Origin: Protopterus annectens
Lineage: Eukaryota > Chordata > Ceratodontiformes > Protopteridae
Direction: 5' to 3'
Length of the DNA stretch: 64,000 nucleotides
Assembly (NCBI RefSeq): GCF_019279795.1
Contig: NC_056735.1
Location: forward strand, 1,935,544,898 to 1,935,608,897
Under the pieces are notes generated by a model. The model saw nothing but the letters and a program-made list of their open reading frames with translations. It made no database searches and was not told where the DNA came from. A program made the translations under genes and the position numbers. The number at the start of each line of letters is the position of its first letter. The first letter of the stretch is position 1. Below, in pieces: positions 28,244-40,065 of the stretch.

Positions 28244-28392
28244 ATAGCAATGACCCACAGCTAAGTGTGGGTAATGCTGGATTTACCCACGGTTGGTGTG
28301 GTTTGGTATCAAGGGCAAAGCCCAAGTGACCGAACAAAGCCAACCGTGGGTAAATTTGGCATTACCCACACCCAGCCTTGGGTTATTGCTAT
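28244..28392. mobile_element. Palindromic MITE (hairpin over its whole length)
   Basis: The left arm starts atagcaatgacccac and the right arm ends gggttattgctat. Inner blocks such as tttacccacggttgg pair with ccaaccgtgggtaaa, and even the centre (gggcaaagccc, about 28313-28323) is palindromic. The length is about 149 bp. This is typical of short non-autonomous DNA transposons. The target duplication is unclear, so no superfamily is given. Confidence 0.75.
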
Positions 28393-28612
28393 TATACAAT
28401 GGTGTTAGTTTTGTGTTGTGTTATGTGTGTGTTATTGTTATTTAGGTTTTTGTTTGCTTTACTTTGTATTCTTGCACATTTTTTGTGAGATAAAATAGTC
28501 CACACTTTTATTTAGTAACTTACTTTTGCATAGTAACGTAAGTGAGAAAGTTGGATATTTAATGTGTGGTTAATGTTTGTGTGTAAGGTCTTTTTTACAG
28601 TTTTTTTTACAA

Positions 28613-29331
28613 TGTTACTGCACAGTTATCATAGCGGTCCTATAGAGATGTAGATAGCTCTTGAAATGTTAGAGACGTACCTTACTATGTACATTTAAAA
28701 GTCTGTCACCCTGCCATGTTTTCACAAACCATACTTTTCATCACTGTGTCTATGGAATTAAGAGAATGTGTTTTTCCTTCCCTCATAAAAATGCTAAATA
28801 TTGTACTATAGGGATTACAATATTGTTTGTTTGTGTCTTTCGGCTTTTCCTGGATAGGGGTCACCATAGCAGAACTCTGGTCCACTAATGATTGGTAGTT
28901 GATTTTTACATGCCGAGTTATCAGCCCTGACACACAACCTTCAATGAAGGTATGCCCATTCATGCATGTCTCCATGCAGAAGATGCTCTAGCTGAGAAAC
29001 GAACCGGACAGCGTCTTACTGTGAGGCGACAACGCTACTGCAGCACCACCACCGCGGGATACTATAGGGATTACAATATAATAACATCAAATACTGAAAC
29101 TATATTATGAGCTGTACATCTACACCAATACCAGTATTTTGTCAACCTACCAGTGAACAGTACTAGTAGCTAGTGCGTTTACTGGCACTTTGCCTTATTA
29201 CTGTAATTCTCTTAATTCCATAGACATGGCAGGAGGATAGACTTTCAAATGTAAACAGTCAGGTCCGTCTCTGCCATTTCAAGAGCTATCGACATCTCTA
29301 TAGGACCACTATGACAACTGTGCAGTAACAA
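28613..29331. mobile_element. Inverted-repeat element, arms about 125-155 bp, interrupted by a SINE
   Basis: The left arm (about 28613-28768) contains ttactgcacagttatcatag, ggtcctatagagatg, agctcttgaaatg and ctatggaattaagagaat. The right arm (29206-29331) is its reverse complement, with attctcttaattccatag, catttcaagagct, catctctataggacc and aactgtgcagtaac. The left arm carries an extra block near 28720-28750. The middle holds the V-SINE at 28824-29059. It fits an old terminal-inverted-repeat DNA element. Confidence 0.65.
28804..29079 (-). mobile_element. V-SINE-like SINE flanked by a perfect 20-bp target site duplication
   Basis: The insertion is 28824-29059 on the minus strand. The flanks tactatagggattacaatat (28804-28823 and 29060-29079) are identical, a target site duplication. 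On the minus strand the head is tRNA-like with a B-box-like ggttcgtttc (29006-28997) and ttactgtgaggcgacaacgc on the plus strand. The tail ends gacccctatccaggaaaagc on the minus strand, matching the 3' end of the zebrafish DANA class of V-SINEs. It is mutated internally and shorter than the copy at 37612-37893 in the central region. Confidence 0.8.
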
Positions 29332-29334
29332 GGT

Positions 29335-30145
29335 TAAGCACTACACTGGCAACAACATTATTCTATAAATAGCAAGCCATTTTAATAAAGCTGGGCAACC
29401 AATTCACTTACTCCATCCATGCTGCCGTCAGAGTTTATCGTTAAAAAAATAACCTCTGTTTTTACAGTACAGTTTTTTAGGATCCTTGAAGTTTCCAGGA
29501 GGGAAGGGGGTTACTCCCATCTTCAGAAACAGGAGGTAACGTCGTAATGCCACCCATAGCCATTTTATTTACTTTACTGGTTGATGCATCCGTTGATGAG
29601 TTCTATCTCCTAGTTTCATTTTTATGTGTTGATAGTTACTAATATTTCTTGTGTACTGTCTACTTCATTTGCAGTCACGGCTACATGATACATTAGCAGC
29701 TGGACTTCTTAGTTAGGTTAGTTTGGATTTACAATGTGCACGCTGCTTGGATTGCCCAGTCAGTGTGCACATTTCTCGTCTTTGCCAAGATGACATTGTA
29801 TAATAGCTAACAATCAATAGCAGGATTAAAGCTAGAATTTGTGAGACAGCTGCAAGTATTGCACAATAGTTTTGCAGTAGTAAAGGACACTGCCTTATTT
29901 AGTTCACTTCTACTTTTAGAAAAGATAAAAGAGTGCTTCTACACAACTGGAAATGATTGTGGTATCAGTAGAGAAATCAACTCAATGCATAAAGACCACA
30001 GAATTCAAAATTCTACCCCTACATGCTTTTTATTTGTTTGTTTATTTATTTATAGAGAGGGCATCAGATTAGTATGCAGTACCATAAAGTATGTAATAAT
30101 TGTATCACGGTTGTGTTCCTTTGGTATAAAGTGCAAAAAAAAGAA
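29335..30145. other. Intron sequence, nothing recognised
   Basis: No repeat family or coding domain recognised. The longest open frame (106 codons from 29841) runs into a microsatellite and has no domain. Confidence 0.35.

Positions 30146-30181
<36 letters not shown>
30146..30181. repeat. (AT)n-(AG)n microsatellite
   Basis: AT tract to 30160, then GA tract to 30181. Confidence 0.95.
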
Positions 30182-30182
<1 letters not shown>

Positions 30183-31140
30183 ATCATTAAATGGCTTAGA
30201 CACAAGAATGTTGTTTTGCATGCTGTTTTGCATGTCACAACTTTCTAGCAGGCACAAGTAGGCATTTACGTCATTCTACTCTGAAATTTTATGAAGGCCA
30301 TACTGCGTTGAGACTATACGTCACCTTAAAACAGTTAAGTACTTTGAGATTTAAAGCTTGCTGAAATATTACCAATTTAATTTTGAGCATTGTCATAGCC
30401 CGGGCCTTGCTTGTTTCTTAGACAATTGATTGAAATTAATTAAGAAGTCAAAAATGAAAGATTTTTACAACTTCATTTTCTGAAGTAAAGAAATTTATTT
30501 TTAGGAAATACAGACATTTAACAAAAAATGAGCCATGTAGTTGTTGTCCTTTTGCCTCTCTGGTAACCTTTAACTGGACACAGTGGAGCTATGTTTTAGT
30601 GGAGAATGCTGTCCTGTGTCTGTGTCACCCATATACTGTCCGTCCTTTTCATAATTAGCTCCATCAGTAACCAGTGTAGAGTCAGGAGACAGCCTATTAT
30701 TGATAGAAATCAATCCATGTTCTGCTACGGGACAACATGAGTTTACATTTGAGAAAGCTGTGCAATGTTAACATGATAACAAATACATTTAAGGTAAAAA
30801 TGAAGCTGGTAAAGTGATACAGAGAAAAAACATGTCTGACATTTATATACTGTCTTTGTGAATTCAACTCAGCTGATGGTATATGAAAATAGTACGTTTA
30901 TAATGCTTAAAGTGAGAATAAAGTATTATTTGTAGTTATATGTTAAATGAATCTGTGTTAGCCATGGTCCTTTCTTATTGAATTAATTAATATCGAATAA
31001 TTAATTTTTTATGATGAAAATCAGACATTTTCATTATCTTGCTGTTTTTTCTAATCCACAATGCTTATTTTTTGTAAGACATTTTCATTTTTTTGATATT
31101 TTTTAATCAACATTACTGACAGATTGTCATTGTTAATCCC
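30182..31140. other. Intron sequence, nothing recognised
   Basis: AT-rich, no gene and no known repeat seen. Confidence 0.35.
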
Positions 31141-31142
31141 GT

Positions 31143-31180
<38 letters not shown>

Positions 31181-31201
31181 TGTGTGTGTGTGTGGTGTGT
31201 G

Positions 31202-31232
<31 letters not shown>
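31141..31232. repeat. (GT)n-(AT)n-T microsatellite
   Basis: GT tracts broken by gg steps, then AT tract 31201-31222, then a T run. A CTCF-like ccagcagagggag lies further on at 31497-31509 (low confidence). Confidence 0.95.
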
Positions 31233-31639
31233 TCTTGACCTCTTCTCATTTGACACTTGCAGTACCATTGAGGGGGGACTTTGCTACAGTTGCTAGACAT
31301 AGAATGTTATCTTTTATGCAAAAGAAAAATGTTAGAGGAGTCATGTGCCATTCCTAACTGGATGTGGAGAGTGTACTGATGACTCAATGTATTCTACACA
31401 ATCTTTTCTATGTGTGACCACAAGGGACCTGCTGCAGCTCCATACTCACTGCTGAAACTAATAAACATGGTCCTAGGCTAGCATCACCCTCAGTCTCCAG
31501 CAGAGGGAGTGCATCTTCTAAAAAAATCCACACTTATTCCTTGAGGAAGGAAACCTGGTGTTGGCTAATTTATCATAGCTCCATTCAGTAAGATTTCCAA
31601 TGCCCAGGATTATAATCAATCACATGTTATCAGTGGCAA

Positions 31640-32320
31640 AGTTGGTCATCTTGCCACTATGCCAGTGGGCTGTCCCACAGTGTTTCCCATTAGCATAGTT
31701 AGGCATTTTCCCACTGTGCCTATGCACTGTCCCACGGTGTTTCCCATTAACATAGTTGCACATTTTCCCAATGTGCTTATGGGCTATCCCACAGTGTTTA
31801 ACATTAGCATAGCTGGGCATTTTCCCACTATGCCAGTGGGTTGTCCCACAATGTTTCCCATAAGCAGAGTTGGGCATTTTCCCAATGTGCATATGTGCTG
31901 TCCCACAATGTTTCCCATTAGCAGAGTTGGACATTTTCATAATGTGCCTATGGGCTGTCCCACAGTGTTTAACATTAGCATAGTTGGGCATTTTCCCAAT
32001 GTGCCAGTAGGCTGTCCCACAATGTTTAACATTAGCATAGCTGGGCATTTTTCCACTGTGCCAATGGGCTGTCCCACAATGTTTAACATTAGCATAGTCT
32101 GGCATTTTCCCACTTTGCCAATGGGCTGTCCCACAATGTTTAACATTAGCATAGCTGGGCATTTTCCCACTATGCCAGTGGGCTGTCCCACAATGTTTAA
32201 CATTAGCATAGCTAGACATTTTCCCACTATGCCACTGGGCTGTCCCACAACAGTTACCCTTCACATGGCTGTACATCTTGCCACTGTGCTAGTGGGCCAT
32301 CCCACAGTGCTTACTAGTAA
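31640..32320. repeat. 57-bp minisatellite, 12 copies, open in several frames on both strands
   Basis: The anchor ctgtcccac (or a close variant) recurs every 57 bp at 31670, 31727, 31784, 31841, 31898, 31955, 32012, 32069, 32126, 32183, 32240 and 32297, with no indels. Since 57 is 19 codons, the array keeps an uninterrupted frame. The plus strand (31659-32447) encodes 19-residue units like GCPTMFNISIAGHFPT. The minus strand (32276-31620) encodes units like CGTAHWHSGKMPSYANVKH. Neither has a signal peptide, a domain I recognise, or a promoter, and a third frame is open too. I read it as a minisatellite rather than a gene. Confidence 0.85.
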
Positions 32321-32623
32321 CATACATGGACATATTGCATTATGGTCCACACTGCTGTTATGCATATATAATAGCATTTTTGATGGTGCTATACCTAAAA
32401 TTGTAGACATTGCATATGCGAGTAAAACCTATCATCAGGGGATGTAGTTCTGACCAAAGTTTCAAGGGTAAAGCTAAACTTTGATGTATGCATTTATTAA
32501 AAGTGCATGTTTGTAACTAGACTTCTACTGCATATATCTGAGCAGAATGCATAACCTTCCAGCAACTTCTTCCATTTTACATACCCTATTGCAAACTCTT
32601 CAGAATGCATTCTGATTTAATGA

Positions 32624-32643
32624 AACAACTGCAATCCCTCTTA

Positions 32644-32693
<50 letters not shown>

Positions 32694-32749
32694 CAACTGC
32701 AATCCCCCTTAATACACACACACACATGCACACACATGCATGCGCGCAT

Positions 32750-32806
<57 letters not shown>

Positions 32807-32832
32807 CACGCACACACACACAAACACACATA
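32624..32832. repeat. Duplicated (CA)n microsatellite
   Basis: The 22-23-base lead aacaactgcaatccc..cttaatac occurs at about 32625 and again at 32693, each followed by a CA tract (32646-32690 and 32714-32830). This indicates a tandem duplication of lead plus tract. The second tract has atgcatgcgcgcatgc interruptions. Confidence 0.95.
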
Positions 32833-33134
32833 CTCTACAACAATAATATTATGAGTGACTTGTTTGGGATTTTCCTCATTTCAATAGTATATGGCTGAAA
32901 TATTATCTTACAAAGCCATACCAGTCAGCCAGTGTGTGTGCTGCAGTTTTCTTGCCCTTCATTTTCCAGTAACAGTCTGATATGATATAAAGGACTTCTT
33001 GACATAGCCACATTATCTGTTTATAGAGGATGTTATGTAAAGCACCTAGAGGCATTCCAACTCTCATTCAACAAGCTAGGCTTCACAGATGCCACAATAT
33101 AAAGTTGTGGAACACTGGCGACTTTGGTGTTTTG

Positions 33135-33135
<1 letters not shown>

Positions 33136-33213
<78 letters not shown>

Positions 33214-33270
33214 GTGTGGGTGTGCATGTGTCAGTGTATGTTTGTTTGTGTGCACGTGTGTGTGCGTGTG
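33136..33270. repeat. (GT)n microsatellite with degenerate TG-rich tail
   Basis: Pure GT tract 33136-33205, followed by interrupted TG-rich sequence to about 33270. Confidence 0.97.
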
Positions 33271-35040
33271 TTTGATTAGCAGTAAATTAGGTAAAGGCAC
33301 ATCAATTGCTTACGAATAGCACATAAAAGAGCTTGCATCTCCTGTGCGTTTCAAGATTTGACATAGTGCAGTCATAATAAGCTGCTAGGAGTACTTTATT
33401 GCAGGAATATTTCCTCACATTCTACCTCTTGCTGTACTGTTACCAGAATTGGTAGGTATACATGGAAAAAAGCTATGTTATCAAGTCTATCCATTTCCTA
33501 GACAATCTTGGGTTTGCTAAAGCCAATGACTGTATGAAGTATGTTTCTGCAGGGGAAATAAAGAGCTTCTGCTTAAATGTAAGTTTGCCATGCTACAAGC
33601 AGTCAGTCAGTGAAGTTAATCCTTATTGAATCGAAGTCCTTAAGCCATAAACACTTTTCAGAGTCTGATAATTAACAACTGTAAGCAGAAGAATAATAAA
33701 TACTGAAATTCTGTAATGATATACTGTGTAGTAATTTGAATAAACACATAAATAAAGTCAACAAACAATGCAAACAGCTAATAATAATGCCTAATAAAAA
33801 TACAATTAGGTTTCAACATCAACTGCAAGAAACAAAGATTCAGTTACACGTTTTTGTTCAAGTGTAAACACACAAAGGCAAAGATTGGATATTAATACAC
33901 AAGACCTAAAATCTCACCCAAAGCCAGAGAAATTGCATTGTTTTTTGAGTGAATGAACATCCAGTATGAGGCAGTATATAACCAAATTATCTACTCTTAG
34001 AGTATTCCATGATCCAGAGCACCACTGTTCAGACTTCATTTCCTCTCTGGTTATCAGCTCTGACGGACTAAAAGTAAATGGATACAATGGCAAAGCAGTC
34101 AATAATCAAATAAAATAGGCTCAGTTATAATGGCAGCACAGGAAAGGTCCATCAAATTGCAATGCATCAACATGATAGTCAAATAGTAAATAAAGAAAAA
34201 GTTAACATCCATCCACAATACCGGTATAGTAGGCCTCTGCTTTATACACTGTGGCAGGTACCTTGCATTGAAAAGAATACACCAGTTGTCAAAACACCAA
34301 CATAAAAAAAAAAGATATAATGTTCTCCAAATTCATAGCATGAAGAACCACAGTTCCACTGCTGGTTTATACATAACTGTGAAGGAAAAGATAATATAGT
34401 ATGTGCATTCAGACTGAAAAAAACATCATCCACTAAATCCAAGCACAGGCTGGTGATAGTAGCTAAAATCTTCAAACAAGCAAAGTGAAAAGTATCTTTG
34501 TAACTTTTAAAATGGATGCCAAAAAAAGGACATTCCACGAGGTAAAATGAACAACAAAAATAGCCACACATGACGTCATCACATTGAATGAATGGCTTCA
34601 GTAAGCCTCTCCATATAAGACCAGTACAAATTAAATTGAGGATGTACAAGGCAATAATATCCAAATTAAAATGAGTTTCTCCACTGGCAAGCAGACTGTG
34701 GTGTGTTTACCGAAAAGATAGCAGGATCACTGCAACTACAGTAGATATGAAAATAAATTCATATTTTTGCTGCCAGGGACCAGTGGAATGAAACACTCCT
34801 TTTCATTCCATTTATATTCAGTTTAGGAAATATATTTCTAAAGCATAACACTTTTATTTTGAAAATGTCAGCCTTCTGTATGAACTTTAAAGTGCCAGTG
34901 ATGTTAGATTTCATTCCTAGCCAGGTGCATATTAACACTATCACTATCTTAACAGAATAACTTGGACACTGTAATAGTTATGAATGTTTCTGCATGGGAA
35001 CTATCCATGACTCATTTTCACCCTATTCTAATTCCTATTT
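33271..35040. other. Intron block; minus-strand sequence 34664-33914 may be an unassigned old repeat
   Basis: The minus strand has two adjacent open frames, 140 codons at 34664-34242 and 62 codons at 34102-33914, and includes gatgacgtcatgtgtggc. Neither product resembles a family I know; the longer one is hydrophobic and Cys-rich with many TTT codons, as expected of AT-rich non-coding DNA. It could be an unclassified retroelement 3' region. I do not call a gene. Confidence 0.25.
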
Positions 35041-35113
35041 TATTATTTATTTGACATTTTTTGACCAGGTTGGTCTGAGTGAATTTCAGTGTAGGCCCAG
35101 GCAGAAAAGCTCC
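35041..35113 (-). mobile_element. L2-like LINE/SINE 3' tail fragment
   Basis: The segment runs tttatttgacattttttgac, ggttggtctgag, tttcagtgtaggccc, agaaaagctcc. Its order matches the reverse complement of the LINE 3' end at 24710-24786, at reduced identity. Confidence 0.5.
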
Positions 35114-35943
35114 AAAAGTAATACAAAAAGTCTAAGTAAAAAATTCAGAATTGTACAGACAAATAGAAATAGGTAGCAAAACAAGTCCAAAGATGTGCAC
35201 ACATATAGTATAAGAAATCCACAATGTAACAAGTTGTATATTAGAAGTCATATGCAGATATAAATCATGGTAGTAAGAATGTTACAGTATTAAAAACAAG
35301 TAACAAATGAATGTATACAAGTGGCAAAGATATGTACAGGAGCAAACGCATTTGTACATCAGTAGTTATATAAAAGCATTTGTACATCAGCAGTTACCTA
35401 CAAACATATACCACAGGCACTTTGAGTGGTACAAATACAATTACATTTGACTAACAGTATCTGAAGTTGTAACTAGAGTTCAGATAGGAGGAGAAATCCT
35501 GCAGTAGTAGGATAGGAGGAATGGAAGGTGCTTGCACAAATGGTGGATACAGATTTAATGTAGATCACGCACACAGTCTATTATCTGATTTTCTTTAGTT
35601 ACTCTGTGCAGTATTAATTGATTTCATTTGTCAGTTAGTCCATTCATATGCATCATGGTATTTTAATCTCATTTTAGTGTTCTTGTCCTGATGTACATCA
35701 ATAGCTGCACTGCATCACAGCACGGACGACAGAAACTTTTGCAGATTGTCACTGATGTGTGATCCCAGAAATAGAATTTTATAGTTGTGGAGGTGTATGG
35801 TGCAGCCATTCATATGTGGAGGCGTAGTGGGGACCACCTTCAAAAACACTCCCTTTTTGTGTTTTTGCATCAGTGGGCAGAGATTTAATGAGTAGGATTC
35901 ATTATACTGTAACTCAATATAGTATTTTAAAACAGACAGTAGA

Positions 35944-35944
<1 letters not shown>
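35114..35944. other. Intron sequence, nothing recognised
   Basis: Contains a short direct repeat (gcatttgtacatcag at about 35348 and 35376). No gene seen. Confidence 0.35.

Positions 35945-35994
<50 letters not shown>
35945..35994. repeat. (CA)n microsatellite
   Basis: About 50 bp of CA repeats. Confidence 0.95.
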
Positions 35995-35997
<3 letters not shown>

Positions 35998-36559
35998 ATA
36001 GAATTGCATGCTTCAGTTAGATATTATATACAAAATATTAGGGTCCATGCCATAATGTTTGTCTCTGCCTTTGGCCATGCTATGATTCAGTTTCCTGACC
36101 AGTGGCAGCACTGAAATGTTTGCAGAGCCTTAGGAGGTCAGTTACAGGGCATTTGGGGCCTCATTGTTATCACATATGTCATACCAAAGTCGTAAAGTAA
36201 ATAAAATATGACAGGGAAATATGAAGAAAGACTTTGAAAAGAAAGTGGAGAGAGAAAAGTGCAAACTGGCACGCTATTGTTATGAAATTGTCCAGTTTCT
36301 TTCTTTAAACAGTACTACTAGCACTGGTCTTCCTCACATCATTGTTACTTGTCTGTAAGTGGGACAGTCCCAACCCAAACCCAAATACCTATTCAAAGTC
36401 CCAAGGGAAAATCCAGAATTTTACAAAGTAGCAAATTAACTTACTTAGCTTTTTCCTAATCCATTTAAGTGCTGTGCATCTTTTCAGAGTTAAGTTGGTA
36501 TCGCAGACACCTTGCATATTCTTATTTAAAAATCAGAAAGTGATATACATTTGTATACC

Positions 36560-36561
<2 letters not shown>

Positions 36562-36611
<50 letters not shown>
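36562..36611. repeat. (AC)n microsatellite
   Basis: About 50 bp of AC repeats; the flanks on either side (35995-36561 and 36612-37599) show no gene or named repeat. Confidence 0.95.
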
Positions 36612-36613
<2 letters not shown>

Positions 36614-37599
36614 ACATCATTTCTGTTAAATTCACTATTCTAATGCTGTAGCAGTGTTGCTGTTGGAGTAACATTTAAGAGATTCAAATGGTTTCCCATC
36701 AGAATACATAGATGGTCAAGCAATTAGCCTTTTATCTTTATGGAGTTTAGAGTATCACTTTGTATAGGCCTTGGTAGAAAATTATGGAAGTGAACATGTA
36801 TGTTTAAACAATGTAAGGAAGAGCACTGTTATTACAACAGTGGGGAAATCTGTGACACCACTAAGAGAGAATTTGGCATTTTAAGGATCCTTGCCTAAAC
36901 TGAGTAAACTAGCAGCCATATGGTGGCTATAGCTATTTAGCACTTGTGAGCAGAGCTGATTAACTACATTAACACAGTAGTATGACATTTTTAGACTGCA
37001 GCAGTATATAGACCTTGAGATGTGGTGGAAAGGTATATTTCTAATAAGATGGTGTCATGGGCTTGTTGTGAATTATCAAACAAAGGAAGGAAAACTGGTG
37101 GTTGAAAATAGATCAGTTAATAAAAGGCATCACAAAAAATAGCCATGGCAACAGTAAAAAGACTGTCAGCTTGAACAAGAACTATGTATATGTTAACACC
37201 ATATATTCCAAGGGTGTGCACATTGGAGATGTATCCTGGGTAATTCAGCCTGTTGGCAGAGCTTGGCTGTCATTGTTTTGTATGAGGTTTAAAAAACAGA
37301 ACCCAGATATATTAAGATATTTGTGTTTTGCTTTCATCATGTGATTAACAGTGTTAACAGTACTGAAGAGAGACAACTGGACAACATCTAGAGATACAAG
37401 AGGAGTAAATATGATCAGATTCTGTGCTTTATCCTCAAGAAGCGAGTCTTCCACATTTGTTAACACATTAGAATTTGTTTTTGCCCAGAAAGGGAAAAGA
37501 CTGCATAAACTTGGAAGCAAAGATTATACATATCTTCATTATCTGAATAGCATGAACATAAATTCTTATGCACATGAGTGTAGAAATGTTAGAAAAATG

Positions 37600-37905
37600 A
37601 GGTGGCATAATTGTTTGTCTTTCGGCTTTTTCCGGTAAGGGGTCACTACCGCGGAACTCAGGTCCACTAATGATTGGCAGTAGATTTTTTACGAAATGCC
37701 GAAGTGCCAGCTCGACGTCCATCCTTCAACGAAGGCACACCCATTTATAAACACATGTCTTTCGAACGCTACCCAACCACGGGGAGGACATGCAGACTCC
37801 ACACAGAAGGCACTCCCAAGCCAAGCCGAGAATCGAACAGGAGAACCTCTTGCTGTGAGGTAACAATGCTACCACCTTACTACTGCGGTATTTAGGTGGC
37901 ATAAT
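37600..37905 (-). mobile_element. V-SINE-like SINE with 12-bp target site duplication
   Basis: The insertion is about 37612-37893 on the minus strand, flanked by aggtggcataat at 37600-37611 and 37894-37905. Read on the minus strand it starts with a tRNA-like head (ggtagcattgttacctcaca; B-box-like ctgttcgatt). A central domain with ccttctgtgtggagtctgca follows, and the tail ends gacccttaccggaaaaagcc. This layout is that of V-SINEs. About 30 bases of the central domain are identical to the SINE at 58571-58816, while the 3' tails differ. Confidence 0.85.
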
Positions 37906-39213
37906 AATGTATTTATTTTGTTTGTTTGCTGGGGAAGAACTCTTTTACATTTGGATTTATTTCAGGCATATCTCAGTGTGTGCAAAAAAAAACATTCACT
38001 GTTACATAAGATCATTCCCCCAACCATCATAACTTCTTTCCATACAGAGAGATCTACAAACTAAAAGAAATTATATATTGTTACGTAAAACCACTGTACA
38101 GACAACCAAGATATAAACTGAGAACAAAGCAATATGAAATTGTATGACAGTGCATATTGTCAGTTCAAGAGACATAGTGCAGATGAGACAGGTTATGGTA
38201 TCACTGAGCTATTATCCTTTAATTGAAAATACTTTGATTTGTAAAATGACAATTTTATTCAAATAGTTTATATTGTTTGTGGATTCTATAAAATTAGATG
38301 GTGTTGCCACTGGAAGTAGTGCAGTTAAAAAATATAAAGACACCTGGCATGTAAAATGTTTTTTTCATCTGACCTTCTTTAACCGTCTTTCTGTATTTTT
38401 CCAATATATGACACTGTTTTACTGCTTGCTTTGTCTTACTCCTTAAACAGCTTCAGTAATGTTTTGTTCTGCATTATATGTATTCTCATGAATGGATGAA
38501 AGTAAGCTTTTGAATGTCGGCTCTCCTTTAGGACATAATTGCTAGAAATAGTGAGATGTTCATTAGTAGTGAAGAGAAAAGTAGCTACAGTTCCCGAGTC
38601 CTGTGCTTGACCTCACAGGATGTGCACAGCCATTATTCACTAGCCTTGGCTCGCCTAGAGCATAGGCATGTACATCTGTGGTGAGAACAGTGGCAGCCCT
38701 GTGAGACATACAGTAAGATGGTTCTATTAAATCTACGGTTGTAACAAAATGGATTCTTTTCTGTTTTTTTTTTTAATGGAGTTAAAGAAGACAGCAGCCT
38801 TCATTGCTATATGAAAACTATAATTAATTTTGGTATAGGGAGGAAGATATTATCTAGACAGATCTTTGCAAAACTAAATTTGACATTTCAACAAGTTGTA
38901 ATTTCCAAATAGGTGCTAACATTTTTAAAAGTTCTGCTCTGTTATCCATTGAAGTATCATCTTACCTGCTGTGATCTTGTTTCAGATGCTATAGCATTTG
39001 AATACTGTTATCATTTCATAGTGCTTTAAAAAGTTATCGAAGAATACAATCCAATGTTTCTCTGGATTCATTTCTGAATAGCAATTGATAAAATAAAAGA
39101 GCAACCCTTCAGTGATCTCTCCCCAGAATGAGATGTGTTCTGTTTAATTTGTATTATGATCTTCTTCAGGCAAAGTTGTACTCATATTTATATACAAGTG
39201 CATCAATGAGTGA

Positions 39214-39216
<3 letters not shown>
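37906..39216. other. Intron sequence, nothing recognised
   Basis: No coding domain or repeat family recognised. Confidence 0.35.
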
Positions 39217-39280
<64 letters not shown>

Positions 39281-39297
39281 TGTGTGCGCGTGTGTTT
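39217..39297. repeat. (GT)n microsatellite
   Basis: About 80 bp of GT repeats with a small tgtgtgcgcg interruption near the end. Confidence 0.97.
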
Positions 39298-39858
39298 TGA
39301 GGTGACATAAACTTACCACTTGAGGAGTGCTTAGCCATTTAATGCTTAATTTAACATTTAGATAAGTATTAAAACAGTTACAGAAATATATGATCTCCTG
39401 TAATATACTAAACCACTGGTCTATATTTTGTAATGTTACTATACTTATTTCTAACCCTATAGTCCTGAGACACATCTGAAACTACATGCAGTGCTCTGTT
39501 GAAATATGTTAGGAGTATTAAAATTAGGAAAGAAAACACAATACAGACATCTTTATGTATTTTCTTTAGTAAGATACTGAGAATAGAGCCTTCTTGCTTA
39601 TCTGCATAAATATGCTCTCAAATAAAGTTTTAGATATTTAATAGCAATTCCATAAAAACAGTCAGGGACTGGAGAAGGTAGTTAATATGTATAAAGTATC
39701 ACTATTTTTTTATGTGACTCAGTTCTACTGAAACGATATCTAAGTTATATACTCTGTTTCAATAGACCAAGGCCTGTACGACCTTATCTCTTTCTTGACT
39801 TCCTTTTCCTTTGACTAACAGAAAACAATTTTCAAGATTTATTTTACCAGAAAAGAGA

Positions 39859-39909
39859 ATATATCTATATATATATATATATATATTTATATATCTATAT
39901 ATCTATATA

Positions 39910-39976
<67 letters not shown>

Positions 39977-39979
39977 TGA
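39859..39979. repeat. (AT)n microsatellite, about 110 bp
   Basis: AT/CTATAT steps, then pure AT from about 39915 to 39968, lying directly next to the 3' tail fragment at 39980. A retrotransposon tail probably seeded it. Confidence 0.97.
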
Positions 39980-40065
39980 TTTATTTATTTGACATTTGTT
40001 GACTGGAAAGTCCGACCAAGGAAGAGTCCTTTTTCAGCGGATGCCAGGGGAGAAAATCTCCACAT
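39980..40065 (-). mobile_element. L2-like LINE 3' tail fragment
   Basis: On the minus strand it reads ttatgatgatgtggagattt, tctcccctggcatccgctga, aaaaggac, gtcggactttccagtcaaca. This parallels 24710-24786 from ttatgtggag to aacaaatg. Sequence beyond the tail does not obviously match the LINE body. Confidence 0.65.

Noticed and set aside
31640-32320. CRISPR-like array
   Set aside because: The whole 57-bp unit repeats with no unique spacers, and this is a vertebrate genome.
31620-32447. Protein genes of 262 and 218 codons
   Set aside because: They are products of a 57-bp tandem repeat that is open in several frames; no signal, domain or promoter. Kept as a finding only.
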